This document shows, in pieces, positions 34,758-41,966 of a stretch of 64,000 nt of DNA. The stretch covers positions 248,001-312,000 of the forward strand of contig NZ_QKKX01000009.1 of NCBI RefSeq assembly GCF_003434305.1. The letters run 5' to 3'. Under the pieces are notes generated by a model. The model had not been told where the DNA came from and ran no database searches. It saw nothing but the letters and a program-made list of their open reading frames with translations. This DNA comes from Micromonospora sp. MW-13. GTDB taxonomy: Bacteria; Actinomycetota; Actinomycetes; Mycobacteriales; Micromonosporaceae. The position numbers and the translations under genes are program-made. Position 1 is the stretch's first letter. Every line of letters begins with the position of its first letter.

Positions 34758-35032
34758 ACCGTCCCAGAGAAAGTTGTACATGTATGAAAATAGGTATGAC
34801 GTTCGATCGATGAGTCCGGTTCCCGCCATCGGCAACCGGACGACGAACCGACAGCCGTCGGTGGATGCTCTGCACGTCTACCCGCCCGCCGGGCGACTCA
34901 ATCCGCCAAGGGCCCGACGGGGGCGAACCGGTGCCCCGCACAGCCACCTGGTCGTCGCCCCGGGGAGTCGGTCCGTCACGAGGTTCTTCCGACCCGGCCC
35001 GCCCGGGGCCCGGCCGGCCTAGCCTGGTCGGG
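34758..35032 (+). promoter_or_regulatory. Intergenic region with A+T-rich patch and leaderless promoter of the epimerase
   Basis: Positions 34765-34800 hold an A+T-rich patch (TACATGTATGAAAATAGG) unlike its surroundings, with the dyad GTACATGTA close to it. Further right, -10 TAGCCT (35020-35025) is 7 nt before the epimerase GTG. No gene or RNA that I could support lies in the remainder. Confidence 0.5.
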
Positions 35033-36112
35033 GTGCGGATCCTGCTCACCGGCGCGGCCGGTTTCATCGGCTCACACGTCGCCGACCTGCTGGTCGCCCA
35101 CGGGCACCAGGTGGTCGCGCTGGACGCCCTGCTGCCCGAGGCGCACGGCGCGGCGGCGCCGCCCTGGTCGGCCCGGCACGACCTGGTGCGCGGCGACGTG
35201 CGCGACCCGGAGCTGTTGGACCGGCTGCTGCCCGGGGTGGACGCCGTCTGCCACCAGGCCGCGATGGTCGGCCACGGCCTCGACCCGTCCGACGCCCCCG
35301 CGTACGCCGGGCACAACGACCTCGGCACCGCCGTGCTGCTCGCCGCGCTGCACCGGGCCGGCGTGCGGCGGCTGGTGCTGGCCAGCTCGATGGTGGTCTA
35401 CGGCGAGGGGCGCTACCACTGCCCGCAGCACGGTGTGGTCCGCCCCGGCCGTCGCCGCGACGCCGACGTCGCCGCCGGCCGGTACGACCCGACCTGCCCC
35501 GGGTGCGGCGTCGCCCTCACCCCCGGGCTGGTGCCCGAGGACGCGCCGCTGGAGCCGCGCAGCACGTACGCGGCCACCAAGTTGGCCCAGGAACACCTGG
35601 CCGGGGCGTGGGCGGCGCAGACCGGCGGCAGGGTGTGGGCGCTGCGCTACCACAACGTGTACGGCCCCCGGATGCCCCGCGACACCCCGTACGCCGGGGT
35701 GGCCTCGATCTTCCGGTCGGCGCTGGCCGGCGGGCGTGCCCCCCGGGTGCTGGAGGACGGCCGGCAGCGCCGCGACTTCGTGCACGTCGCCGACGTGGCC
35801 CGGGCCAACCTGCTGGCGCTGAGCACCGAGGCCCCGCAGCCGCTGACCCCGGTCAACGTCTGCTCCGGTGAGCCGCACACCATCGGCGAGCTGGCCCGGG
35901 AGCTGGCTGCCGCGATGGCCGGCCCGGATCCGGAGGTGGTCGGCGGCGCGCGGACCGCCGACGTGCGGCACGTGGTGGCCGACCCGTCCCGGGCCGCCGA
36001 CCTGCTCGGCTACCGGGCCCGGGTCGGCTTCGCCGAGGGGGTGGCCGGGTTCGCCACCGCCGAGCTGCGCGAGCCGGCGACCGTCAGGACACCGTCCAGA
36101 GCAGGTGGTTGA
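35033..36112 (+). CDS. NAD-dependent nucleotide-sugar epimerase/dehydratase
   Basis: An extended short-chain dehydrogenase of 359 residues. NAD binding by ILLTGAAGFIGSHVADLL, catalytic SSMVVYGE and Tyr-x3-Lys in STYAATKLAQEHL, plus RYHNVYGPRMP and RRDFVHVADVA typical of GalE/RmlB-type enzymes. Unusual is an insertion at ~125-165 with CPQH...CPGCG cysteines that could bind zinc. It probably makes a nucleotide sugar for the neighbouring glycosyltransferases. Leaderless GTG start. Its 3' end overlaps the convergent membrane gene by 29 bp. Confidence 0.88.
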   Translation: MRILLTGAAGFIGSHVADLLVAHGHQVVALDALLPEAHGAAAPPWSARHDLVRGDVRDPELLDRLLPGVDAVCHQAAMVGHGLDPSDAPAYAGHNDLGTAVLLAALHRAGVRRLVLASSMVVYGEGRYHCPQHGVVRPGRRRDADVAAGRYDPTCPGCGVALTPGLVPEDAPLEPRSTYAATKLAQEHLAGAWAAQTGGRVWALRYHNVYGPRMPRDTPYAGVASIFRSALAGGRAPRVLEDGRQRRDFVHVADVARANLLALSTEAPQPLTPVNVCSGEPHTIGELARELAAAMAGPDPEVVGGARTADVRHVVADPSRAADLLGYRARVGFAEGVAGFATAELREPATVRTPSRAGG

Positions 36113-37505
36113 CCGCCAGCGCGACGGCCGCCTGCCCGGCCAGCCACCACCGCCGGTCGACGGCCGGCAGCCGGGCGGCGGCGACCGGCAGCCAGACCGC
36201 GAACGGCAGCCAGATCCGCTCCACCTCGGCCTTGGACAGCCCGGAGGCGTCGGCGGCGAGCACCGCCACGGCGGCGGCCACCGGCAGCCACACCGCCGGG
36301 TCGCGCCGGACCGGTGACCCGGTGGCCGGTCCGTCCGCGCGCCGGACGCGGGCGGCGGCCAGGGCGCGGCGCGCGTCCGCCACGGCCGGTCCCACCGCCC
36401 GGGCCAGCGCCGGGCCGGCCACCGGGCCGGCGGCCAGCAGCAGGGCGGCCAGGTTCGCCCACACCCAGTAGCCGTACGGGCGGTCCGCGGCCCAGCCCTG
36501 GTAGTAGCGCTCGACGACCAGGTGGTACCCGTCCAGCCACCAGAAGCCGGCGGCCACGAAGGCCCCGGTCACGGCGGCGACCCCCGCCCCGGCCAGCGCC
36601 AGCGTCCGCCACCGGTCGGCCGGCCGCAGCGTCACCACGGCCAGCGCCAGCACCCCGGCCAGCACCAGCCCGTACGACAGGTGCAGCGCGTATCCGAGCA
36701 GCAGGCCGGCCGGCAGCGCCGCCCATCGCCCGGGGCGGGCCAGCAGCGCCAGCCCGGCCGCCACCACGGCGGCGAAGATCCCGTCCGCCGACGCGCCCAC
36801 CCACACCGCGCCGGGCAGCAGCACCAGCAACGGCAGCGCCGCCCGCGCGGCGGCCTCGGCGCCGAGCGCCCGCAGGGCGACCGGCACCGACACGCTGACC
36901 GTTGCCCCGGCCAGCACGCAGGCCAGCGCCGCCCAGGCGCCCCCGCCCAGCCCGATCCGGTCCAGCCCGACGAAGATCAGCAGCGCGCCCGGCGGGTGGG
37001 CGGCGGTGTGGGTGGACCACGAGTCGGGGCCGAAGTCGAGGATCCGGCCGGTGAATCCGGCCAGCATCGCCGGCACGTCCCGCACCCCGGGCACCTCGTG
37101 CAGGTACTCCGCCTGCACGGTGAGCCGCCGGGTGAGCCCGGCCGACCAGCCGTCCACCAGCGCCAGGCTCAGCGTCCAGGCCAGGGTGGCGAGGTAGCCG
37201 GCGGCCAGCAGCCGGGCCCACGGGGCACGGCGGGCCAGCCCCGGGCCGTACCGGACGACGACGGCGGCGACCAGCAGGGCCGGCCCGGTGCCCCAGCCGA
37301 CGTGCGGTCGCCAGGTGGCGTACAGCGGGGCGGCGTCGGCGTGCAGGCCGGCGCCGCGCGCGTTGAGCACCGCGCCGACGACGACCGCCGCGCCGAGCAG
37401 CGCCGCCTCGACCGCCAGCACGGTCAGGTCGCGGCGCCGGCCGGCGGCCGGGCGGGCGGGGCCGGCCGGCCGGTGGGCGGTCGTCCGGGGCGGGTGGGTG
37501 GTCAT
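36084..37505 (-). CDS. GT-C type membrane glycosyltransferase-like protein
   Basis: A 473-residue membrane protein with about 11-12 helices after a basic N-terminus. Loop motifs RILDFGPDSWSTHTAAHPPG and VERYYQGWAADRPYGYW, and the AHPPGALLIF sequence resemble polyprenyl-phosphate-sugar-dependent GT-C enzymes (PMT/GT39-like), which work outside the membrane. Substrate unknown. The minus-strand ATG lies 10 nt after -10 TAGCCT. It is convergent and slightly overlapping with the epimerase gene and divergent from the GT2 gene, so it belongs to the same conserved neighbourhood. Confidence 0.8.
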   Translation of the reverse strand: MTTHPPRTTAHRPAGPARPAAGRRRDLTVLAVEAALLGAAVVVGAVLNARGAGLHADAAPLYATWRPHVGWGTGPALLVAAVVVRYGPGLARRAPWARLLAAGYLATLAWTLSLALVDGWSAGLTRRLTVQAEYLHEVPGVRDVPAMLAGFTGRILDFGPDSWSTHTAAHPPGALLIFVGLDRIGLGGGAWAALACVLAGATVSVSVPVALRALGAEAAARAALPLLVLLPGAVWVGASADGIFAAVVAAGLALLARPGRWAALPAGLLLGYALHLSYGLVLAGVLALAVVTLRPADRWRTLALAGAGVAAVTGAFVAAGFWWLDGYHLVVERYYQGWAADRPYGYWVWANLAALLLAAGPVAGPALARAVGPAVADARRALAAARVRRADGPATGSPVRRDPAVWLPVAAAVAVLAADASGLSKAEVERIWLPFAVWLPVAAARLPAVDRRWWLAGQAAVALAVNHLLWTVS

Positions 37506-37593
37506 GGTGAGCGCGAGGCTACGGCCCGTTCGGTGCGTCGGCGGGCCGATCCGTCGGACCGTCGGGGACTCGTAACAATCCGCCGGAGCATAA

Positions 37594-37607
37594 GGGTTCC
37601 GTAACCC
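37594..37607. promoter_or_regulatory. Dyad in the divergent promoter region of the glycosylation genes
   Basis: GGGTT-CCGT-AACCC is a perfect 5-bp inverted repeat located between the divergent GT-C gene (ATG 37505) and GT2 gene (ATG 37653). The plus-strand promoter has -10 TACCGT at 37640-37645, 7 nt from the ATG. A regulator-binding role is plausible but untested. Confidence 0.35.
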
Positions 37608-37652
37608 CGAAAGTGGCTCTGAGCTGGGGTGCGGCGGCCTACCGTCCGATTC

Positions 37653-38387
37653 ATGGATACCTGGATCGACGTGGTGCTGCCGTGCCTGGACGAGGCCGCG
37701 GCCCTGCCGGGCGTGCTCGCCGGGCTGCCGCCCGGCTACCGCGCCCTGGTGGTGGACAACGGCTCCACCGACGGCTCCCCCGAGGTGGCCGCCCGGCACG
37801 GCGCCCGGGTGGTGCACGAGCCCCGGCGCGGCTACGGGGCGGCGGTGCACACCGGGCTGCTGGCCGCCGAGAGCGAGCTGGTCTGCGTCCTCGACGCGGA
37901 CGGCTCGTTCGACCCGGCCGAGCTGCCCCGGCTCGCCGCCCCGGTGACGCGGGGCCGGGCCGACCTGGTGGCCGGCCGGCGCCGCCCGGTGTCGGTGACT
38001 GCCTGGCCGTGGCACGCCCGGGCCGGCAACGCGCTGATCGCCGCCGGGCTGCGCCGCCGGGGCGTACCGGTGCACGACCTGAGCCCGATCAGGGTGACCC
38101 GCAGGGCGGCGCTGCTGGAACTGGGCGTCGCGGACCGGGCCTTCGGGTACCCGCTGGAGCTGCTGCTGCGCGCGGCCACCGCCGGCTGGCGGATCGTCGA
38201 GCTGGACGTGCCGTACGCCCCGCGCGCCGCCGGCACCCGCTCCAAGGTCTCCGGCTCGGTACGCGGCACCGCCCGCGCCGTGCGGGACATGGCCGCCGTG
38301 CTGCGCGCCGGGGTGCGGCCGGCCACCGGCGGCCCGCCGGAGCCCGACCCGGCCGTGGCCGTGGCCCCCGGGGGTGAGGCCCGGTGA
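37653..38387 (+). CDS. Glycosyltransferase family 2 (dolichyl-phosphate-mannose-synthase-like)
   Basis: A GT-A fold enzyme of 244 residues. DVVLPCLDEAAALPGVL and LVVDNGSTDGSPEVA form the nucleotide-binding region, VCVLDADGSFDP is the DxD metal site, and DLSPIRVTRRAALLEL with YPLELLLRAATAG matches polyprenyl-phosphate sugar synthases. It has no membrane tail. A plausible role is loading a sugar on polyprenyl phosphate for the GT-C enzyme. Leaderless ATG (MDTWIDVVLP). The stop overlaps the next start (GTGA). Confidence 0.88.
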   Translation: MDTWIDVVLPCLDEAAALPGVLAGLPPGYRALVVDNGSTDGSPEVAARHGARVVHEPRRGYGAAVHTGLLAAESELVCVLDADGSFDPAELPRLAAPVTRGRADLVAGRRRPVSVTAWPWHARAGNALIAAGLRRRGVPVHDLSPIRVTRRAALLELGVADRAFGYPLELLLRAATAGWRIVELDVPYAPRAAGTRSKVSGSVRGTARAVRDMAAVLRAGVRPATGGPPEPDPAVAVAPGGEAR

Positions 38388-39241
38388 CCGTGCTGCTGGT
38401 GCTCGCAAAGGCCCCGGTGCCCGGCCGGGTGAAGACCCGGCTCTGCCCGCCGGCCGATCCCGCCGGCGCGGCCGAGGTGGCCGCGGCGGCGCTGCTGGAC
38501 ACCCTGGACGCGGTCCGCGCCGTGCCCGACGCCGTCCCCGTGCTGGCCCACGCCGGCCGGCTGGCCGGGGCGGTACGCGCGCCGCAGATCCGGGCCGCGC
38601 TGGCTGGCTGGCACCTGCTGCCGCAGCGCGGCGTCGGACTCGACGAGCGCCTCGCCCACGCGCACGCCGACGCCGGGGCGGCGTTCCCCGGCCGCCCGGT
38701 CCTCCAGATCGGCATGGACACCCCGCAGCTCGGCCCGGACCTGTTGGCCGCGGCAGCGTCCCGGCTGGTCGGGGCGGACGCCCCGGACGCCCTGCTCGGG
38801 CCCGCCGCCGACGGCGGCTGGTGGGCGCTGGGCCTGCGCGACCCCGAGGCGGCGGCGGCCCTACGCGGCGTGCCGATGTCGACGCCGGACACCGGACGGC
38901 TGACCCGGGCGGCCCTGGTCGGGCGGGGACTGCGGGTCGCCCTGTTGCCCACCCGCTCCGACGTGGACGACTGGGCGACCGCGCTGGCCGTCGCCCGGGA
39001 GGCCGCCGAGAGCCGGTTCGCCCGCGCCGTCCGGCGGATCGCCGCCGGCCTGCCCCGGGTCGCCGGTCTGCCCCCGGTCGCCGACCTGTCACCAGTTCCC
39101 GGTCCGTCGCCGGCTCTCGGGGGCGGCGACGCGCGAGGGGTGCCCGACGCCGCCGAGCCCGGTGGGGTGGGGTCCGCCGGCGAACCTGGTCCCGCCGCGC
39201 CTTCCTCCCGGCGGCGACTCCGGGCGGGAGGTGCCCGGTGA
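38384..39241 (+). CDS. TIGR04282/DUF2064-family glycosyltransferase-like protein
   Basis: A 285-residue nucleotidyl/glycosyltransferase-fold protein with LLVLAKAPVPGRVKTRLCPP at the start, then LQIGMDTPQLGPDLL (metal-binding Asp) and LGPAADGGWWALGL, the signature of the DUF2064 (rSAM/selenodomain-associated transferase 1) family, related to CofC/MobA. Residues after ~215 are a Pro/Gly-rich tail absent from most relatives. Coupled to GT2 upstream and the methyltransferase downstream by GTGA overlaps. The reaction is not known. Confidence 0.85.
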   Translation: MTVLLVLAKAPVPGRVKTRLCPPADPAGAAEVAAAALLDTLDAVRAVPDAVPVLAHAGRLAGAVRAPQIRAALAGWHLLPQRGVGLDERLAHAHADAGAAFPGRPVLQIGMDTPQLGPDLLAAAASRLVGADAPDALLGPAADGGWWALGLRDPEAAAALRGVPMSTPDTGRLTRAALVGRGLRVALLPTRSDVDDWATALAVAREAAESRFARAVRRIAAGLPRVAGLPPVADLSPVPGPSPALGGGDARGVPDAAEPGGVGSAGEPGPAAPSSRRRLRAGGAR

Positions 39242-39990
39242 CCGGGCCGGCCGTGCTGTTCGGCGGGTTCGAGGAGGCGCTGGCCGAGCCGCCGGAGACC
39301 GACGGGTGGTGTCTGGTGACGGACGACGGCGCCCGGGTGCCGCTTCCGGTGCGCCGCTGGCACGGGCGGCCGGAGCCGGCGCTGGCGGCGGTGGTGGAGC
39401 ACTGCGTCGGCCCCACCATCGACCTCGGCTGCGGACCGGGCCGGCTCGCGGCGGCGCTGACCGCACGCGGCCTGGTCGCCCTCGGTGTGGACGTCTCGGC
39501 GGCGGCGGTCCGGCTCGCCCGGGCCCGGGGCGCGGTCGCGCTGCGCCGTGACCTCTTCGGTCCGCTGCCCGGCGAGGGCCGCTGGGCGCACGCGCTGCTG
39601 GTCGACGGCAACCTGGGCATCGGCGGCGACCCGGTCCGCCTGCTGCGCCGCTGCGCCGGGCTGGTCCGTCCGGGGGGCAGCGCCCTGGTCGAGTTCGGCC
39701 CGCCGGGTTCCGGGCTGTGGCGCGGCGGGGCCCGGCTCACCTTCGGCCCGTCCGGTGGTTCCAGCCCGTCCGGTGGTTCCAGCCCGTCCGGTGGGTCCAG
39801 GCCATCCGGTGGCACTGGCCCGCCGGCCGGTTCCGGCCTGTCCGATGATGCCAGGGCGGTTGGGCCACCCTTCCGCTGGGCGCGGGCCGGGGTGGAGCTG
39901 GCCCGGCCGCTGGCAGTGGCCGCCGGGCTGACGGTCGCGGCCGTGCTGCCGGCCGACGGCCGCTGGTTCGTCGAACTGGTCCGGCCGTGA
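39238..39990 (+). CDS. Class I SAM-dependent methyltransferase with repeat insertion
   Basis: A 250-residue methyltransferase: SAM motif I in TIDLGCGPGRLAAALT, LGVDVSAAAVRLARARG, then LVDGNLGIGGDP and LVRPGGSALVEFG. Between strands 5 and 6 there is a low-complexity insertion of SPSGG repeats encoded by 18-bp DNA repeats (39747-39836). The insertion is probably a flexible loop and not catalytic. It is the last gene of the GT2-DUF2064-methyltransferase set, to which it is coupled by a GTGA overlap; the substrate is probably a sugar or lipid of the same pathway. Confidence 0.85.
   Translation: MTGPAVLFGGFEEALAEPPETDGWCLVTDDGARVPLPVRRWHGRPEPALAAVVEHCVGPTIDLGCGPGRLAAALTARGLVALGVDVSAAAVRLARARGAVALRRDLFGPLPGEGRWAHALLVDGNLGIGGDPVRLLRRCAGLVRPGGSALVEFGPPGSGLWRGGARLTFGPSGGSSPSGGSSPSGGSRPSGGTGPPAGSGLSDDARAVGPPFRWARAGVELARPLAVAAGLTVAAVLPADGRWFVELVRP
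39747..39836 (+). repeat. 18-bp tandem repeat inside the methyltransferase gene
   Basis: Five units based on CCCGTCCGGTGGTTCCAG: the first two are identical, the third differs by one base and the last two drift more. The period is a multiple of three, so copy number can change without breaking the frame; it encodes a Ser/Pro/Gly loop. Confidence 0.9.
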
Positions 39991-40047
39991 CCGGCCGTGG
40001 GCTGACCGACCGGCGCTCCGCTGATGCTGAATAGTGACGGACATCGC

Positions 40048-40074
40048 TTGGCATATACCCCTAGGGGGTATGCG
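40048..40074 (+). promoter_or_regulatory. CsoR-type operator in the DUF4396 promoter
   Basis: TACCCCTAGGGGGTA (40056-40070) is a near-perfect GC-tract palindrome with T-A ends, the form bound by CsoR/RcnR-family metal repressors. It sits just after a -35-like TTGGCA (40048-40053) and over the -10 region, so repressor binding would block transcription of the DUF4396 gene that starts at 40084. No csoR gene is within the window, so the regulator would act from elsewhere. Confidence 0.7.
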
Positions 40075-40083
40075 GTCGCCGGC

Positions 40084-40620
40084 ATGGAGAACGCGAATCT
40101 CACCCGGCTTGCCGTCGCGGCCACCCTGCACTGCCTCACCGGCTGCGCCATCGGCGAGGTGCTCGGCATGGTCATCGGCACCGCCCTGGGCTGGTCGACC
40201 CTGCCGACCGTCCTGCTCGCCGTGGTCCTGGCCTTCCTCTTCGGGTACTCGCTGACCATCCGGCCGGTGCTGCGCTCGGGTGTGCCGCTGCGCCAGGCGG
40301 CCGGGGTGGCGCTGGCCGCCGACACGGTGAGCATCCTGGTCATGGAGGTGGTCGACAACGGCGTGGTGCTGGCCGTCCCCGGCGCCATGGAGGCCGGCCT
40401 GACCAGTTGGCTGTTCTGGGCCAGCCTGGTCGGGGCGCTGGCCGTGGCCTTCCTGGTCACCGTCCCGGTCAACCGGGCGCTGATCGCCCGGGGACGCGGC
40501 CACGCGGCCGTGCACCACTACCACCACGGCCCCGACCACGACCACCACGGCCCCGACCACCACGGCCGCGATTCCCGGACACCTGTCGACCACGCAGGCG
40601 TCGACCCCTCCGGCCACTGA
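40084..40620 (+). CDS. DUF4396 membrane protein with His-rich cytosolic or exposed tail
   Basis: A 178-residue protein with four predicted helices. The first carries Cys/His/Glu residues in ATLHCLTGCAIGEVLGMVIG, and the third has ADTVSILVMEVVDNGV, typical of DUF4396. The last ~45 residues are dominated by His and Asp (HHYHHGPDHDHHGPDHHGRD), a likely metal-binding tail. With the CsoR-like operator, this suggests a copper-inducible role in metal binding or export. The ATG at 40084 (MENANLTRLAV) is chosen because the in-frame upstream codons run through the operator. Confidence 0.85.
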   Translation: MENANLTRLAVAATLHCLTGCAIGEVLGMVIGTALGWSTLPTVLLAVVLAFLFGYSLTIRPVLRSGVPLRQAAGVALAADTVSILVMEVVDNGVVLAVPGAMEAGLTSWLFWASLVGALAVAFLVTVPVNRALIARGRGHAAVHHYHHGPDHDHHGPDHHGRDSRTPVDHAGVDPSGH

Positions 40621-40710
40621 CCCCCGCCGACCGAACGCCGGCCGACCACTCCGACCATCGCCCGCCGCCCCGCCGCCCCGCCGCCCGCCACCCGCCGCCC
40701 GCCACCCGGC

Positions 40711-40740
40711 TCCTTTGGAGCTGATGTCGTGGGTGGATCG
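40711..40740. repeat. Solitary arm of repeat family 1
   Basis: CTTTGGAGCTGATGTCGTGG matches the reverse complement of the right arm at 3364-3389 in its outer 12 bases plus the conserved TGATGTC step, but no partner arm is nearby. The stretch before it (40621-40710) is C-rich low-complexity DNA with CCGCC/CCACC units and no gene. Confidence 0.65.
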
Positions 40741-40787
40741 GCGCCAGGCAGCCGCGCCCCGCACCCTCCGGCCCCTCCCGGCTCCGG

Positions 40788-40845
40788 TGATCAAGGAGTT
40801 TGCGTCACGGAGACGTTCCCCGTTGACGTAAACCTCTTGATCAAC
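40788..40845. repeat. Palindromic repeat related to family 2
   Basis: TGATCAAGGAGTTTGCGTCA pairs with TGACGTAAACCTCTTGATCA over a 58-bp element with only a mismatch and small bulge. The outer TGATCAAGGAG is the same as in the element at 25933. It lies in the 318-bp gap between the DUF4396 and GNAT genes and could form a strong hairpin; otherwise I see no gene in this gap. Confidence 0.75.
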
Positions 40846-40938
40846 AGGTCGGGCGGGGACGGGTGGGGCCGGGGCGGCGTACGGTGATCTTGTTGGGCCG
40901 GCGCGGGGTGCGGGCCGGCGGCGCGGAGGGGGTGACCG

Positions 40939-41601
40939 GTGCTCGACCGGCGGCTGTACCTGCACCTGGTGGCCTGGCTCGGGCAGTGGCCGGCCGGTCC
41001 CGGGCTGCACGTGGTCCGCTCGTACCGGCGTGCGCTGCCCGCCTGGGACGGCCGGCTTCGCCCGGCGATCGCGGTCGGCGACGGCCACGGCACGGTGCTC
41101 TCGGTGGCGCCCCGGCACGTCCCGGCGGTCCGGGCGCTGTCCGCAGGGTCGCAGCGGCGGCTGTTCGCCGGCCTGCCGGCCACCGTGGACCACCCAGGGT
41201 GGGTGTGCCACGAGGACGTGTTCCGGTGGACCCTGGCCCCCGCACCGCTGCCCGACGTGGGGGAGTGGATCGCACCGACCGAGCCGGGCCTGCCCCGCTG
41301 GTTGCGGCTGTTCGATCGTGACGTGCTCGTGGTGCGGGACGCCGACGGGCGGTATCTGGCCGGCGCGGCGATCAAGCGGCACGACGCGCACGGCCACGAG
41401 TTGGCGGTCGGCACCGTGCCTGCCGCCCGGGGGCGGGGACTGGCCCGCAGGCTGGTCGCCCGGGCCGCCCGGCGGGTGCTCGACGAGGGCGCGGTGCCGA
41501 CGTACCGGCACGACCCGGCGAACGTCGCGTCGGCGCGGGTCGCGCAGGCCGCCGGTTTCCCGGACCGGGGCTGGCGGTCGTTCGGGGTCTACCCGCCGTG
41601 A
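40939..41601 (+). CDS. GNAT-type acetyltransferase
   Basis: A 220-residue protein whose C-terminal ~90 residues are a GNAT core: HELAVGTVPAARGRGLARRLVARAARRVL contains the acetyl-CoA loop, then TYRHDPANVASARVAQAAGF. The N-terminal ~110 residues resemble a partial or distant GNAT repeat. The substrate is unknown. The GTG lies 10 nt after GGAGGGG. It stands alone between intergenic repeats. Confidence 0.8.
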   Translation: MLDRRLYLHLVAWLGQWPAGPGLHVVRSYRRALPAWDGRLRPAIAVGDGHGTVLSVAPRHVPAVRALSAGSQRRLFAGLPATVDHPGWVCHEDVFRWTLAPAPLPDVGEWIAPTEPGLPRWLRLFDRDVLVVRDADGRYLAGAAIKRHDAHGHELAVGTVPAARGRGLARRLVARAARRVLDEGAVPTYRHDPANVASARVAQAAGFPDRGWRSFGVYPP

Positions 41602-41724
41602 ACCGTTGACCGGGCCGGGCATTGGCCCGCCCTGGCCGTGGGTTCGGCCCGGCCCCGGCCCTGGATCGGCCGGGCTCGGCGCTCCGGACCGGCGCTGACG
41701 GCGCGCGGGGCGCACCGGCAGGGC

Positions 41725-41760
41725 GCGGACCGTGGATCCCGGGCCGGATCCACGGTCCGC
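41725..41760. terminator. Perfect 15-bp hairpin in a 365-bp intergenic gap
   Basis: GCGGACCGTGGATCC (41725-41739) and GGATCCACGGTCCGC (41746-41760) are perfect complements around a CGGGCC loop. It lies between convergent GNAT and GH3 genes (gap 41602-41966), so a shared terminator is likely. I see no other feature in the gap. Confidence 0.7.
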
Positions 41761-41966
41761 AGCCTTCCCCCAGGTCCTTCCGTGGGACGACCGGTGGCTT
41801 CGACGGCCGCCGTCCCGCCCATGACGCTACGTATCGAGCATGGGTCGGGCAATAGGTGAACGGCGGGTCGACGGTGTCGTCTAGCGGACTTGACCTGCGG
41901 CGCAGCGATCCGGGCGGTTCTCCGGTGTTGGTGACACTGCGTGCGGGTCGTCGGTGCCCCGGCCGG

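Noticed and set aside
34735-35328. Minus-strand frame across the epimerase start
   Set aside because: Opposite strand of a well-supported gene; composition is shadow-like.
36084-40472. A 1462-codon minus-strand reading frame opposite the glycosylation genes
   Set aside because: Only its C-terminal 473 residues (to 37505) look like a protein; the rest is Ala/Arg/Pro-rich antisense of GT2, DUF2064 and methyltransferase genes, a common effect of high G+C.
40621-40710. A repetitive CCGCC/CCACC tract as a possible gene
   Set aside because: Simple low-complexity sequence with no start signals; left as intergenic.
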